A stretch of 64,000 nt of DNA from Kappaphycus alvarezii (Eukaryota; Rhodophyta; Florideophyceae; Gigartinales; Solieriaceae), in assembly GCA_002205965.3 (NCBI GenBank), contig NADL03000699.1, positions 2,480,001 to 2,544,000 of the forward strand, read 5' to 3'. Shown here piece after piece: positions 33,405-44,449 of this stretch. The notes under the pieces were generated by a model. That model worked only from the letters and a program-made list of their open reading frames with translations. It did no database searches and had not been told where the DNA came from. Numbering within the stretch: the stretch's first letter is position 1; every line of letters begins with the position of its first letter. A program made the position numbers and the translations under genes.

Positions 33405-35055
33405 TCATAGAACGCCAAATCGGAGCGGTAGGGACGCCTGGAGCCACTGATTGTCGTTGACTTCCCGATGAGTCCGTTCGAAAGCCCTTCGCATCTCCTT
33501 TTCAAAAGATTTGGCAAGAGGGGCAGTAATTTGCGGCGGGGCAGTTCGAAACAAGTACATCACGAGGGAGAACAATGCGCAGTAGCAGAGGATGTGGAAC
33601 GAAATTTGCGGATCGTTGAGGAGGGCGAAGAGGACCACAAGGCTTCGGCGTTCAGAAGAGCTTGGCGTGCGAGGGTGATGGAGGCAGGTATGGTGCCCAC
33701 CGGGCTTCCCAGGACTGTAGTGGCATCCGAGGTGATGACCTCGCATGGAAAGCCAGGGAGAAAGGCTTCGGGGTGAAGAGAGGGCCACCATACTGGTTTC
33801 TTCTTAGGGTTGAAGTTAAAGTGGAACCCGTGTTGTGGGCCGTGCTGCTGGAGGTAGAGCAGGATTTGTTCAGCAACGGGGGCCGGCGCAACGATATTTA
33901 CGTCATCTGCACACCACGTGTGAAGAGAAAGAGAGGGTAAGTGGTATGCAATAGCTTCCACTAAGGGATGGAGGGCAAGAGCGAAGAAAAGGAATCTAGT
34001 AGATCTCCTTGTTGGGTGCCAGTCCGGCTCCACAGAAGAAGTCGACCAAAAAAGAGCCTGGAGGGCTCGCCGTACAATCAGTGGGTCCATCGTGCGGCGA
34101 GAGAGATGCGGGCAACTGCTTGGTCCAGAATCTTGGCAGGCTCAATCGAATTAAAGGCATTCCGGGCGTCTACTTGTATGAGGGCATGCTGGGTCTGTGC
34201 AGAGCTGAGCTGCTGTATGGTGGCTCGCGTGGCATAAACAATTGCCTCAGCAGCTCCTTGGGCACCAACGCCAAGCTGTAGAGGTTGCAAGTAGAAGGCG
34301 AGGGCTGTGTCATTGCGGATGCGTTTCATAATCAGGCGTCCTGCTAAACGGCGAATTGCAAGGCCGATTGCGATTGGCCGGAGGCTTCCCCAGGTATTAT
34401 CCTTGGGGAGATCAATGAGGGTGGTGCTGGCGATGTAGTCCCTCAGCCCGGGTGCAGCGTTTCTGTCGAGGAGGCAGTTAATAAAATCTGTGAACCATTT
34501 GAGTGCCGAATGAGGGTTCCGCGCCACCTTGGAGGAAGGAAGGACCTTCAAAATGGACGGACGAAGAACATGAGGACCGGGGCTGCTGTGGTGCGAGAGA
34601 TGCCGGAGCTCACGACGCACTTCCGCTTCGGTGAATTTGTATGCGCGGGGAAAAGATCCACTGGTACATGTTTTTGCAGGAGCTTTAGTGTCAGGGTGAA
34701 GGGCACAAAGTTTGGTGGCGGCGTTGGCGGGAGTTGACGGAACAAGTGGGGCATGAGATCTGAGAGCGTGGGCGGCTTTCTGCGGGGAAACTCGGAGTAA
34801 ACTGCGCTTGCATCGTTCCGACGGGGTGGGCGTGGGGGGCCTTGCGGGTAGCTAGTGCGCCGAAGGCATCCGTGGCCTCGTCGAGGAGGCGGGACCATTG
34901 TCCAGATCGGGCGAGAGAGATGCGGCGCTTGACCGAGGCGAAAACGCTCGGCCGGTGGCGGTTCCGAGGCTCCTGCATGCCGTTTTTGCGAAGGAGGAGT
35001 TTTTCTAGCACAAGCATTTGGTTGAGACTGTCGATCCTTCGTGGGGTGGATCATG
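33405..35055 (-). pseudogene. LINE reverse transcriptase domain
   Basis: Pre-RT piece SLARSGQWSRLLDEATDAF (about 34860-34915). Fingers in 34078-34620: DYIASTTLIDLPKDNTW, LRPIAIGLAIRRLAGRL, PLQLGVGAQGAAEAI and the palm motif VDARNAFNSIEP with a catalytic Asp. GTQQGD follows in a shifted frame near 34000. In 33560-34090: FFALALHPLVEAIAYHL and HTWCADDVNIVA, the YxDD block with both Asp kept and Tyr replaced by Cys, then VLGSPVGT. Catalytic aspartates are thus intact although frames are broken. The layout is that of non-LTR RT with a C-terminal endonuclease class. Confidence 0.72.
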
Positions 35056-35059
35056 ATTC

Positions 35060-36145
35060 AACGTATTGCCGGAAGATGTCGGCGACAAGGGAATGAAAAG
35101 GCGCTCGGAGGGAATTTGGGAGGTAAGGGAGGGTAGGGACAGGAAGTGGAAAGACATGGGCGGGAGTGGGGCATCGTTGCGGGGGTTCCTGAGCGCAGAG
35201 CTCCATTAATTAGAGGGGAGGGACCGGCGGTTGCCCGTCCTTAGGAGAGCGGGTGCCGGCGGGACGCAGGCGCTTGTAAAGAGATTCAGCTGATGTTGGG
35301 GGGGGAGTGGGGCGGAAGAAATGGGGGCAGGGTCAGAATTGATTGGATCAGGAGGGGGAAGGGGATCGGGGGGGTGAGCCCCAGGGAAGCGGGAGAGGAG
35401 GTCCGAGATGGCGGTGCCCAGCACGTCGATGAAGTACTGCTTAGGCCGCCAAGCGCAGGAAGGGTGCATGAGGCGAGAAAGCTCTGTGTTGAGGGTCGGG
35501 AGGACAGAGCCGGCGTCGTCGATCGTTTTGCAATAGTCAACGACCGGGGAGGGAGGGGAGACGGTGATAGAGGGTAGAGAAGACGGGTGGTGTTTGCGAA
35601 AGGCATCGCAGGCGGTTGCTGTGTGGCGGAGGGTGTCGCTGGCAGCGCATACGAAAGCAGCGTGGGGGTCAGTGGGGGGTATGACGGTAACCGGCCCTGG
35701 AAATCCTCCGACGTTGAGAGCTTCCCCGAGGGAGAGGGCATTGCGGAGGGGACTCTCGTCTCGAGGTGTCGTCACTTGGACGAACTGCTTGGGACAATGG
35801 CTAACGAGACGGGAGCCAATGCGGTTGATTCTCCGATGGAGGTTTGGGTGAAGTGGGGCGACATTTGGTTGCAGAGGGGTGGTAGGGCGACCAAGGATGG
35901 GAAGGCGGGTTGGCGGGCCGCGTTGAGGTAGAGGGTGTGGGACGGATGGGGCGGCGGGGAGGGTCGCTATAGCCATTGTCGTAGGCAGCCAGAGATAGGA
36001 AGCGGATGACGTTTTTAGCCGCTTTTGTGCTGCGCAAGCAGCCAAAAGCGGTGACAAGGGCGGGGTCTTCCTGCTGAAGCTCGAAGAGCACGGAGGGAGC
36101 ATCCGTTGCGGCCCGGTCAGTTAACGGAGTAAGAATGCGGATCAT
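35060..36145 (-). pseudogene. LINE N-terminal (ORF1-like or pre-RT) region
   Basis: The frame 35206-36102 is open for 298 codons but very proline- and serine-rich; part of it is probably the compositional shadow of another frame. A second frame (35801-36145) begins MIRILTPLTDRAATDAPSVL and contains AFGCLRSTKAAKNVIRFLSLA, which looks more like a folded protein. RPKQYFIDVLGTAISDLLSR is another helical piece. I recognise no nucleic-acid-binding motif. Located directly before the RT part in the same orientation. Confidence 0.4.
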
Positions 36146-36149
36146 GCGC

Positions 36150-37336
36150 GACGAGGTCCAAAGAGGCGTGAGCCGCGTGGCGCATGGATTTCTGATAGGT
36201 TACAAGGGTGGGCAGGCCACTGGGGCCTGCTGCGGCGGGGAAGCGGTAGGCATGCAAGGGAAGGGACAAGAAAGCAAAGATGTTGATAGAGAGAATTGAC
36301 AACTGGAGGGTCCTGTAATCGATAACTCTCTTTTTCCTCGTTTTCTACTCTGCGAATACTCGCACTGCTGATGTTGCATGTCGCGATAGCACGCCTTTGC
36401 TGGCAAAAAATGGTGTTTCTTCAATATCCGGGTGTTTTTGCACCGTAGGTCACTCATCAGTGGCCAGCAGCTATCGGTTCAGTCTGTCAACTGGCTGTAT
36501 TGTCAACAAAAACGCACTGTTGATTCCGAGAGAGGTGTTTGTGGGAAGCCTGCCTTGGTTTCTCTGTGATTGTGCCTTTGGATCCCGCGAGCAGCCGGGA
36601 TGTAAGATCTGACGAACCAGGGAGTCCAAAATGCGAAGCCAAGAGCGGAGAACACGTGCATGTCGCTATATAGAATGATATGACAAGAATACGGCCTATC
36701 ATCTGGTTACAAATCTAGAAGGGCACTAGTAATATCTGTCTACGTCACGTGGCAAATACCGTGTGAATGCATTCTTGTGGACTAAAAAAATTATGGATCC
36801 TCACTCCGGTTGAATTCTTTAGTTCAAAGCTTGAGAACAGAGTGAAAAGTATTGCATTTCGATAGGGCTTGAGAATACAGAAAATAGCTCCGGGGAAAAC
36901 AAGGTCTTTGTTGGGCACAGCGACATTAACTGCATGTAATTACGTTAGCTCACGTGGACTTCCCCTTCAGTTCTCTTGTGTTGACTTGTGGTCAAAAGAA
37001 ACCCATTCCTTTGGGGCAGAAGCAGATCAAGACGTGACGGATTCAACCACCAAAGGAATTTTATTACATGGTTTACGCTTATACTGTACAATACCGCAAG
37101 TATTCTGCAACGGCAACGGACAAATTGGATCAACCATACTACGGGCTTTTCATGACCTTCCCAATTTTACTGCTGATTGTCGAGGGAAGCATTCCCTCTC
37201 CGGAACCGGAATCTCAAGACAACTGTCTCGGTATTTTCCTCTAGTGCACTGCGGTCATGCTGAATCACCGCAACCTGCGCCAATAACCCTCTACTTGACC
37301 TCCAGGCTGGACTGATGCGTGAATCCCCCAAACTCT
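36150..37336. other. gap with one unidentified open frame
   Basis: 36869-37315 (+) is open for 148 codons (about half-way: DVTDSTTKGILLHGLRLYC) with no domain I know and no close ATG context support. The remainder is AT-rich and stop-rich. I do not call a gene. Confidence 0.35.
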
Positions 37337-37345
37337 GTGTACTGG

Positions 37346-38371
37346 TCCCCCGCGCTACGAATGGACATTCACATACCCGCTGCATACGGCTTCACAGTAC
37401 CGATATCACCGTCGACGTTACTGTTGCCCACCCTCCGCATGCCGCCACATTTCGCCAAGTACGGCTACTGCAAAATAATTGGGATAGGTAGATCCAAATA
37501 ATAATAAATAGTTCCAACTTGAATAAATAAATAAATGCCACAATCGGACTTAGAATGAATAATGAATAGAAAACCAAATTTAATAGTATCTGATCGAGGG
37601 GAATATTTCGATAGCCCGAGGATGTAAAAATATTTCTAACAACCTAGACTACTTATACTCTACACCAGGGTGAACCTGCTACAAAAATCAGGTGAGCCGT
37701 TCAATAATTTTAGTAGACATAATTTAGGCTCAGCAATAATTATTGCAGTATTTTCCAGGTAAGCAATAATCCAGAAAATAATTTGTTGGTAGCAAAAATG
37801 TAATAATTATAGCCTGTATAATATAAAAACCCAACTTTAGGACATAAAAATTATTTCACACTGAATTCAGCATAAAATAGTGCCAGTGTAAAATAGATAA
37901 AATTATTCCTTGATGATTCATAATAAATATAAATTGTGGGCCTCAATAAAAATATTGCTCCACAATTCAGCATCACTGTAGGACACCGGGATAGAGATTA
38001 AAATATTTGGTTAATTTTCACGGCTACCGCAGGCGCTGCCGCAACACTCGCAGAGCGCGAGAAACATCGTCATTACGGTTCTTACTGCAACCAAAACGAT
38101 ATCCTCCTCTCCCCGTCGGGATTTATATCTATGGCGCCTTGGGAGACGACGGCAAGGGTTTTTTCCGCCACCTTGCTTCCTTCGCTGCTTCCCGTCGCGT
38201 TTCCTCCCCTCAATAGGAGCTCCGCGACTTCGTTACCCGTTTTGCGTTTAGTCTCCAAATAATGCAGGCGCGACAGGTTTCTACCCGCCGCCCGCATCCG
38301 TAGTTGATTTATGAATACCCTCCGCACACTTCTGTGCAACATTGTACAACCCATGAAGATTTACCACCACC
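37346..38371 (+). pseudogene. LINE A 3' fragment (copy 3), split by an AT-rich insertion
   Basis: The two halves 37346-37468 and 38020-38371 together correspond to the last about 475 bp of LINE A (compare 29764-30274 and 47024-47534 reversed). They include MDIHIPAAYGF, then after the insertion REKHRHYGS-like and VGIYIYGALGDDGKGFFRHL. The 3' end is the common CCACCAC terminus. It is flanked by gtgtactgg (37337-37345) and gtgtattgg (38372-38380), a 9-bp target duplication with one mismatch. This is a typical 5'-truncated target-primed insertion, later interrupted. Confidence 0.7.
37469..38019. mobile_element. 551-bp AT-rich insertion with 8-bp target duplication
   Basis: acggctac occurs at 37461-37468 and again at 38020-38027. 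The other LINE A copies have this site only once, so the 551 bp between is an insertion. It is AT-rich, has no open frame of note, and holds many aataatt-type words and a palindrome gcaataattattgc. The ends (tgcaaaataatt... and ...ggttaattttc) are only weakly inverted. An 8-bp duplication is typical of hAT elements and a few others; a non-autonomous element (MITE) is the best reading. Confidence 0.7.
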
Positions 38372-38380
38372 GTGTATTGG

Positions 38381-38580
38381 GGGAAGTTTTTGATGTTTTC
38401 CTGTTGAAGATATATTCGACCTGTAAAATTGTCGTTATGCCGTCCCCGAGGCACCTTTCTGCCGGTTCCCGCACTGGAAGTAGTACTACGGATTGCGTGC
38501 TTCCTGTAGGGATAATTGTGCCCTCTTAATGACGTAATAAAGATGCAAGGCGCATGCTCCGATGCCGTCCATTTCCTTTA
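38381..38580. other. gap before copia lineage 2
   Basis: 200 bp without recognised feature. It would be where the 3' LTR of the minus-strand copia element should start, but no matching copy exists near 41.3-41.7 kb. Confidence 0.3.
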
Positions 38581-38589
38581 AGGGTTTAT

Positions 38590-39275
38590 CGCTTGGACTG
38601 CGAAGAAATGTCATATCTATCCACCATCTTTGGCGCGCGTACATATCAGCGCTTTATGAAACAGAGAAGGAGGCAGTTGGGGCGCTGCTAAAGGAGTAAT
38701 GGAGACGATAGCAGTGTGTTTCTGAAAGTTAGGGGCAAAAAGTTGATAGAGTGCACCTGAATTCTCACAAGAATCCAGATGAGCCCACATGTTTTTTGAT
38801 GAATACAGGCTTTGAGTGGCTGTATGGCTCATGAAGATAGGCGGCCGAGATATCAACGTGGCCTATTTTCCATCCGAATTGAGCGGCTATAGCGAGCAGA
38901 AGGCGTACAGTTGTTTTTTCTGCCATGTATGTTGTGATGTGGTCATGTTCGTAGTATGAATGGGGTTGCATGTGATCTCCTCGTGCCGATCAACGGGCTT
39001 TGCGGTCGAGGGTGAGGTTCGGGGAGTGTTTGTATTTGTACGTCATTTTGAGTGGGATGATTATAGCATATCGAGGGACTTTGTTGTTGTGGATCCATTT
39101 GAATGTCACCTATCGGTCAAGTGTGGCTATTTCTTCGTCGTGTGCCCCAGCTCATAGCGGCATTCGTGCTGCGTCAAGTGCCGCGCGGAATGGGTTCATT
39201 GGGGTTAGGTCGGTTCTCTCTGCCCTGGAGCTCTCCTACGGTTGGTATGCTGTTATAGTTTTGAGCATTGTTCCT
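38590..39275 (-). pseudogene. copia lineage 2 reverse transcriptase
   Basis: 38765-38971 is open and contains the RT finger/palm block YMAEKTTVRLLLAIAA, then GWKIGHVDISAAYLHEPY, with the first catalytic Asp (VDIS). Just upstream in another frame PLKMTYKYKHSPNLTLDRKA matches wvYk.K.d..G...rkKAR. Downstream SGALYQLFAPNFQKHTA and later pieces cover the LYGtk region but the YxDD motif is not readable. This is a different copia lineage from the AYLHG/AFLHG types at 58 kb. Confidence 0.68.
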
Positions 39276-39279
39276 TGCT

Positions 39280-40466
39280 GTTGATATAGGTAGCGCAGAG
39301 GCAGCGATACTAGCTCTTTGGCGTTTTCAACTCGTCCTGCATGCGGCTGGATTCTGTAAGTGGTGTTAATAAGGGCCACGTGGATGGGGGTTAATCGCTT
39401 GACTTGGTCTCGGGTTTTGAGAATGTAGACCGTGAGTTATCGGCTTTCAGCATCCAGGAAGATGATTAAGTGGACACTGCCGTGCTTGGACGCTGGTTTT
39501 TATCGGACCAAAAGTGTCTGAACTGACATAGGACCCGACTGAGTAGTGTTTAGTGTTAGGGTGTTAGGGGGCCCTTGTTAGTTTCGCATGACGGAACGAT
39601 AGGCATTTGATCACTGGGAGTGGCCGTTGTAGCCGCCCCCGGATAGCGAGATGGTGCAGTGTTTGCCCATGGCTTGGATCGTTTTGGGAGAAGCATGGTT
39701 TAGTATTATGTGCCACTTGTGTAGTTCAGCTGTGACGTCGGTTAGTGGGCTGGGTGGGACTCATGGATGGCGTGTGACCTGGATTGATCGGCTGGGTGGG
39801 GTGCGAACGAGCGAGTGTTTGCGTTGGGGGTTTGGGTGGCTTCGTCAGGAGTGTTGAATGGCGGCTGGGTCGAGATTGGAGGTGGGGTGGTGGTGTGGGT
39901 TGGAGTGTGGTAGTGCGGGGTTTTCGTTTACGGGCCGGCAGAGGTGGATTGCCGGCTATTCTAGCAGTTGGGTGATGCTTGGCGGTCGGACATGGTTGTA
40001 CGAAGTACATGCTCAGTTGTTGATTCCTTGATGCTGTCGCCACAAGCCTTAGTTCTTGGTTGTTTGTGGCTAAGATAAGCGCCACGGATGCATTGAAATG
40101 GACAGGCCCCTGGTATGTCGCTACGGCGTGGACAGAGAGTAGGGTGTGACGGAGCGCCGGATTCGCCGACGCTGGTAGGCTAATTTGCTTAGTCCCTGTC
40201 GCCTTGAGTGTAATGATTCCGGTATGTGTGCAGATGGTAGAAGAATCTGTTGCCGTAGACGTCGGGATCTGTTAATTTAAGCGGAACATGGAGGGTGATG
40301 GAGAGATTACAAGTGTGGGTGTGGCGACCGAGTCGAGGTTGAACTTGTAGTCGGAGTCGCTCTCGGCGGGGCCGGAGTGCTCAGGGCTGGATGCTAAAAT
40401 GTCGCCGAGTTGCTGTATCAGTGCTTTGTACTCGTGGATGGGCTAGTTGACGGTGGGTTCGGCACG
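39280..40466 (-). pseudogene. copia lineage 2 protease-integrase region
   Basis: From 40450 the minus frame reads LDSVATPTLVISP (possible protease area), then the open block 40085-39726, very Pro/Thr-rich (CPTAKHHPTARIAGNPPL). Integrase: HHLAIRGRLQRPLPVIKC, then KHYSVGSYVSSDTFGPI at about 39540-39490, matching gs.v..D..GPi with the first catalytic Asp, then SQNPRPSQAINPHPRG. The other catalytic residues cannot be read. Some of this block may be non-coding Pro-rich drift. Confidence 0.45.
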
Positions 40467-41263
40467 TTAATTCTTGGGGTGGTTGGGGTCGCAGCATTGT
40501 CCATCAGTGCAACGGGGGGTTAGGATGCCAATTCGTAGGTGATGTTGGCAGGGCTTGAACCTTGCACGGCTGTGGCGGGCTTGGGCTTTGATAGCTTTGA
40601 TTTTTTGGAGAATTTCAACCAATGCAACATGGGCTGTGTCTTCAGCGCTAGGTGCTTCTTGGGGTAGGACTGCTTTTGACTGCGGGGTGAGCCGTAGAAG
40701 GCTGGTGAGGCGTTGGGCGAAGTCTTTAGTGTCCTGGAATTTCCTGTGGTGAAGTAGTAATGCGATAATAGACGTGGTCGGACTGTCTTTGCGGTATTCT
40801 ATAATAAAGTCCACCGTTTCACTTGGATTTTAAATGACTAGGTAGCAGACTGTCAGCATCTTTGCGCGAATGCTTTCGTGTGCGGCGAGGTATTCGTCAA
40901 CTGTACTTCCTCCGTGTACTTAGTTGATTCTGCCATGGCTTTGAGTGTGCGGTGGTCTCGGTCTTTGGCTGTATCGATGTAATTTGATAATATGGTGATG
41001 ATTTGGTACAGTATTGGGCGTTGGTTGCGGCCGAAGATGATATCCGTGATTTCCAGTGGGATGAATTCGATGGGCGCTCCGACTGGAATGGCTTGTTTTG
41101 TGTTGTGAATTTTGAGTTCTGCGGGGTCTTCGGGTGCTTCTACATCTTGTAGTACGTGGTCAGATGCGTCGATGGAGGCATCAGCTTCGTGAATGGAAAG
41201 GATCAATAGCGTATATTTGTCCTTCTTGAGCTTGGCTGCTTTCGTTGTTGCGATGGTATTCAC
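40467..41263 (-). pseudogene. copia lineage 2 gag region
   Basis: Two open blocks, 41263-40853 (136 codons) and 40814-40467 (115 codons), separated by one stop/shift. The first starts MNTIATTKAAKLKKDKYTLL. The second has KDFAQRLTSLLRLTPQSKAV and ends CQHHLRIGILTPRCTDGQCC, which could be a degenerate Cys/His knuckle followed by DPNHPKN. The pattern of an acidic helical first half and a Lys/Arg-Cys end is typical of gag, but no strong domain signature is present. Call rests on position ahead of integrase and RT. Confidence 0.45.
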
Positions 41264-41269
41264 GACTGC

Positions 41270-41985
41270 TGCTTTTTAGGAGTTTCGGGGTAGTATATGG
41301 GCTGAGTGTCTGATGGGTGGAGTCTGCTCAAGCGTAGGAGCTCTCGTGTGAGTTTCGTTCATGGGGCCTTTTGTGCCCGGAAGTGGGCGCGATTGGCTCT
41401 GGCGGTCGGTCAGGATTTCGGACTTGGTTGATGCAGGTCGTTGGCCAGCGGATACAGCTTGGATGTGCAGGCCGGGTGGTTGGGGATTCGCAGCGGCTTA
41501 TGGGAAGGTGTTGCCCATAACCTTAGGTCAGTAGAAAGTTGCATTTTTTTACGCATGCTATTTTTGATACTGTGCCGTCTATTTATACTACTTTGGGGGT
41601 AAGACAGGCTGTCTTGGTTCCTTTGACAAGTTATACTCATTGCGATATGCTTCTGCGGGAAATGGTACAATAGAGTACATTGACCGGACGGTTAAGGGGA
41701 AATCTGGTCAAATGGGTAAGCTTCAAAAACTACAGTGCCTTCTGTACTTTTTTCAGAATGAAAGTTATGGATATTTTATTGAAAATTCATCAAAAATACG
41801 TCAAAATCAATAATCCAGTACATGAGATGAGTAATCAGGAGCAATTTACCGTTCTTGAATACGTTTACTACAAACAAAGTTATGACAGTTTCTACGGTGA
41901 AGAACGATGATCCTCTCCAATCTGGTCGATGCCATCAGCTCCAGAACTAAATTACTCCTCCCTTAGACTCTAATCATTTTCATAT
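41270..41985. other. gap without recognised feature
   Basis: A + frame 41680-41910 (76 codons) is open but nondescript. The GC-rich part (41270-41510) probably still belongs to the leader of the copia element; the rest is AT-rich. Confidence 0.35.
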
Positions 41986-41987
41986 TA

Positions 41988-43962
41988 TCTATCTAATATG
42001 TTGGCTGTGAGGTATTGCTTCCGCGTCCCATTTTGAGCAGATGTGACATCACTAAGCCGGCTCCACTTGAGTGCAAATCGGATACGAATATCCTTCCTAG
42101 CCCACGATTCCCTGAAAACAAACTCGTTGACATTATTCCTTAATAGATTAAATTCCGCACTTGAAGAAGAGTTATGAAATGCTCTCACAGCTGCCTTTCC
42201 ATAGAATAAGTTTGAGAAAGTAAACTGGTGGAGCTCAGAAAAATTCAATCTTGAAGGTACAGTAAAAAATTGCTCTAAGAGTTGTTACCAATCCCACCAT
42301 TGCACTTTTGTAGACTGTATACAGATTGTAGTTATTGAAGAGTCTTCAATTAGGCGAACCACATCGATGTGCAACCATATGATGTTCTAAACCTCTGCTT
42401 CAAATGTCCAAATAAACTGTCGCATACGTTCTTAGTATGGCCTGCAACTAAGAAATACAGTTCAATAGAGTCCTCAAGGCCTACAATAACACGCCAAGCT
42501 AAATACCAAAGTACGTGTCGATTTTCGTTTGTCCCCTACAGTTGTCTGCGTATAGCTTTAGATGTTTAAAAGAAGATGTAGGTCTCCCTTACTTTTTCAT
42601 CTCTTCTATACCGACATAAAACATAGACAGTACGGCATTTGAAGTCTTCTCATTCTGCCAGTATCCTTCTGGTAGTGTAAATATAAATGTATGAGTGATG
42701 TTACTAAATGATACACCAAACAAGTCAAACTTCAAACCAGTAACAAAATGTAACTGGCAATGTTGTTCTAAAAGATGTGGAAGTAACACTTTTTCGGCGA
42801 ATTCAAAGGCAAAATTAACGGTTCCATTGTCCTAAGAAACTTTAGCCTCCATTTATCCAGTCTCATAGAACTGAAAATCATTATAAGCATCTTTTCTGTG
42901 TTGTTCAAGACACTTTTTAGAGCTGATATACCGAGCATCACTAGATAGAATAGTTGCAATTTGGTTTTTTGTTGTATTGCACGTGCCACAAAAGTCGCTT
43001 CCAGATGCAGCAATTATCAGGGTCGGCATTAGATCTGTCCAGTACCTGAGGAATAGATTATAGGAAACAGGTCTGAAAGGGACTCGCAAAGATGGGTACA
43101 AATTCAACAGGCCTGATATAATGTTATTCCATTGTTCCACATAGATTTCATGTACGGATACGCGTGTAAGTGAACTATGTAGTATCCCTAAGGGAGCTTA
43201 ATCGGCCTAACAACGTCCCCTTGGACATTCAAAACTATTCCTTAAAGCAAAGTATTTCAAAAATGCATGAACGATTAGTTTAGCAGTACCTTGCATCACT
43301 TTTCTCGTCTCGTTATGTTTAGAGACATATATAACTAACCCAAGGCTAGCGGCCATTATTTTCGCTTTTAGTTCGACAGTCTTGACAGAAAGTTGCAGGG
43401 CTGCCACAAACGCTCGGCAACAAAGCCGATTTCCATTCAAAAGGCAAAAAATGGTAGTTAGACCAACAGAACTGCTGGACTCCCTCCGCCTTTTATTTCT
43501 AGCAATATTCCCACTGGTAGGCATAAAATCGTTTGCTTTCTCAGGCTGCACGGCAAGCGCGAATAGAATGCATCGCTTATAGGATATTCTATCAATTTCC
43601 GTGAATTTGTAAAAGTTTTTAGCGATGTTAGATATTATTGGGGAGTCGCATGGAATTTGACAGCTGCATAGGACCATTTGAGAGCGATAGTGGACCAAGC
43701 ATTGTGAATCGGCTTCGGGTGTGTTGGGAGCAACAGATTCGTTGTTACCGTGGACGTCTGGGGGTGCACGATTTCCTTCTTCAAAAGCTGTAATATATAC
43801 AAGGAGATCATCATTAGGATCGTGAGTTGTGGGGTCCCGTGGCGAGGAATCTTCTCTTACTAGAGTAGAGGAAGGGAATGGAGAAAGGTCGGAAAGAATT
43901 AGGTGCTCCACATCCATGTTTTGACAGGGTTGAATACCATCGCACGAGCAGGTCACCAACAA
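41988..43962 (-). pseudogene. large protein of the DNC-GQNK (DUF7869-like) family, in-frame stops
   Basis: A single minus-strand frame can be read from 43962 to about 42300 with about nine stop codons but no frameshift; one shift then leads to the C-terminus ending at about 41988. Landmarks in order: LVTCSCDGIQPC, DRISYKRCILFALAVQ, RLCCRAFVAALQLSVKTVEL, WNNIISGLLNLYPSLRVPF, LIIAASGSDFCGTC, KKCLEQHRKDAYNDFQFY, LPHLLEQHCQLHFVTGLKF, DLFGVSFSNITH, LYADNCRGQTK, then the tail RKQYLTANILDR. The layout (CR..F, DFC..C, H...A...R..Y, FGV, DNC.GQnK) matches a family annotated from memory as DUF7869-like, found in many metazoan and protist genomes and probably transposon-derived. Biochemical function is not known to me. 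Stops are mostly TAG/TAA. It is not flanked by recognisable repeats apart from short inverted words near 44.08 kb. Confidence 0.55.
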
Positions 43963-43964
43963 AT

Positions 43965-44405
43965 TTTTTTGTCAGTTTCGAGGTCTTCCCCTTGTTTTCT
44001 AAAAATAGCTCTAGTAGAAAGTGAAAAGTTGGGATAGCAAAACCCACTAAAACAATTGTTAAAAATAAAAAACTAATCTGGCAGTCGGACGTACCGCCAG
44101 ATTCAGGGGGTTTTTACTCATTAATTTTCTTCAGTACTTGTATAAGGCCACTACAATTGACCGCCAGATGTTACACTAGGAAAGCTATTCAGATTTACAA
44201 CTCCAAATGGGTTCCAGCCAATCCATACATCTCAGTAAAGACACCCCTTTTTTTCCCAGGACAGCAAATAAAATGAAAATGGTGAGAGAGTACGGAAGGT
44301 ACAGTACTGTAGTTATTAATGGTTACCCAAATGTACTCTGCCGCCAGCGTGCCGCTGACATGCAGAGGGGACAAAACGCTAAGAGTCAACAGCGATATTC
44401 GGAAC
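43965..44405. other. gap with small inverted words
   Basis: aatctggc and gccagatt (about 44075-44100) form an 8-bp inverted repeat, and gaccgccagat recurs about 70 bp later near 44160. They could be sub-terminal repeats of the DUF7869-like element, but no matching end was found near 41.9 kb. No gene. Confidence 0.4.
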
Positions 44406-44408
44406 TGC

Positions 44409-44412
44409 AAAA
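44409..44412 (-). terminator. possible Pol III terminator of tRNA-Pro
   Basis: TTTT on the minus strand about 38 nt after the tRNA 3' end. It is the first run of four T downstream. Somewhat far and only four long, so moderate support. Confidence 0.4.
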
Positions 44413-44449
44413 GATGTAGGGCTGCACCCGCAGTGCAGGGTGTAGAGTG

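Larger units (their letters stand above)
32290..36145 (-). mobile_element. nearly full-length LINE with one RT domain
   Basis: Minus-strand pieces run continuously from an N-terminal domain at 36145 to a C-terminal end near 32290, about 3.9 kb. In order: a proline-rich N-terminal region, pre-RT region, RT fingers and palm, thumb, and a C-terminal region ending with IPLAIDICGQIRTS and AKRRGKH. GC content is clearly higher than in the surroundings. At least six frame changes are needed. I could not define target duplications. It is the longest LINE copy in the window. Confidence 0.7.
38580..41265 (-). mobile_element. Ty1/copia remnant, lineage 2 (minus strand)
   Basis: Gag at 41.26-40.47 kb, a possible zinc knuckle and protease area at 40.5-39.7 kb, integrase at about 39.65-39.3 kb, and RT at about 39.1-38.6 kb, all on the minus strand in copia order. 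Stops are fewer than in the other copia remnants, suggesting a younger copy. LTRs were looked for at 38.3-38.6 and 41.3-41.7 kb and not found. Confidence 0.62.

Noticed and set aside
35286..35741. 151-codon Pro/Ser/Leu-rich minus frame
   Set aside because: Overlaps a better frame of the LINE in the same orientation; composition artefact of GC-rich sequence.
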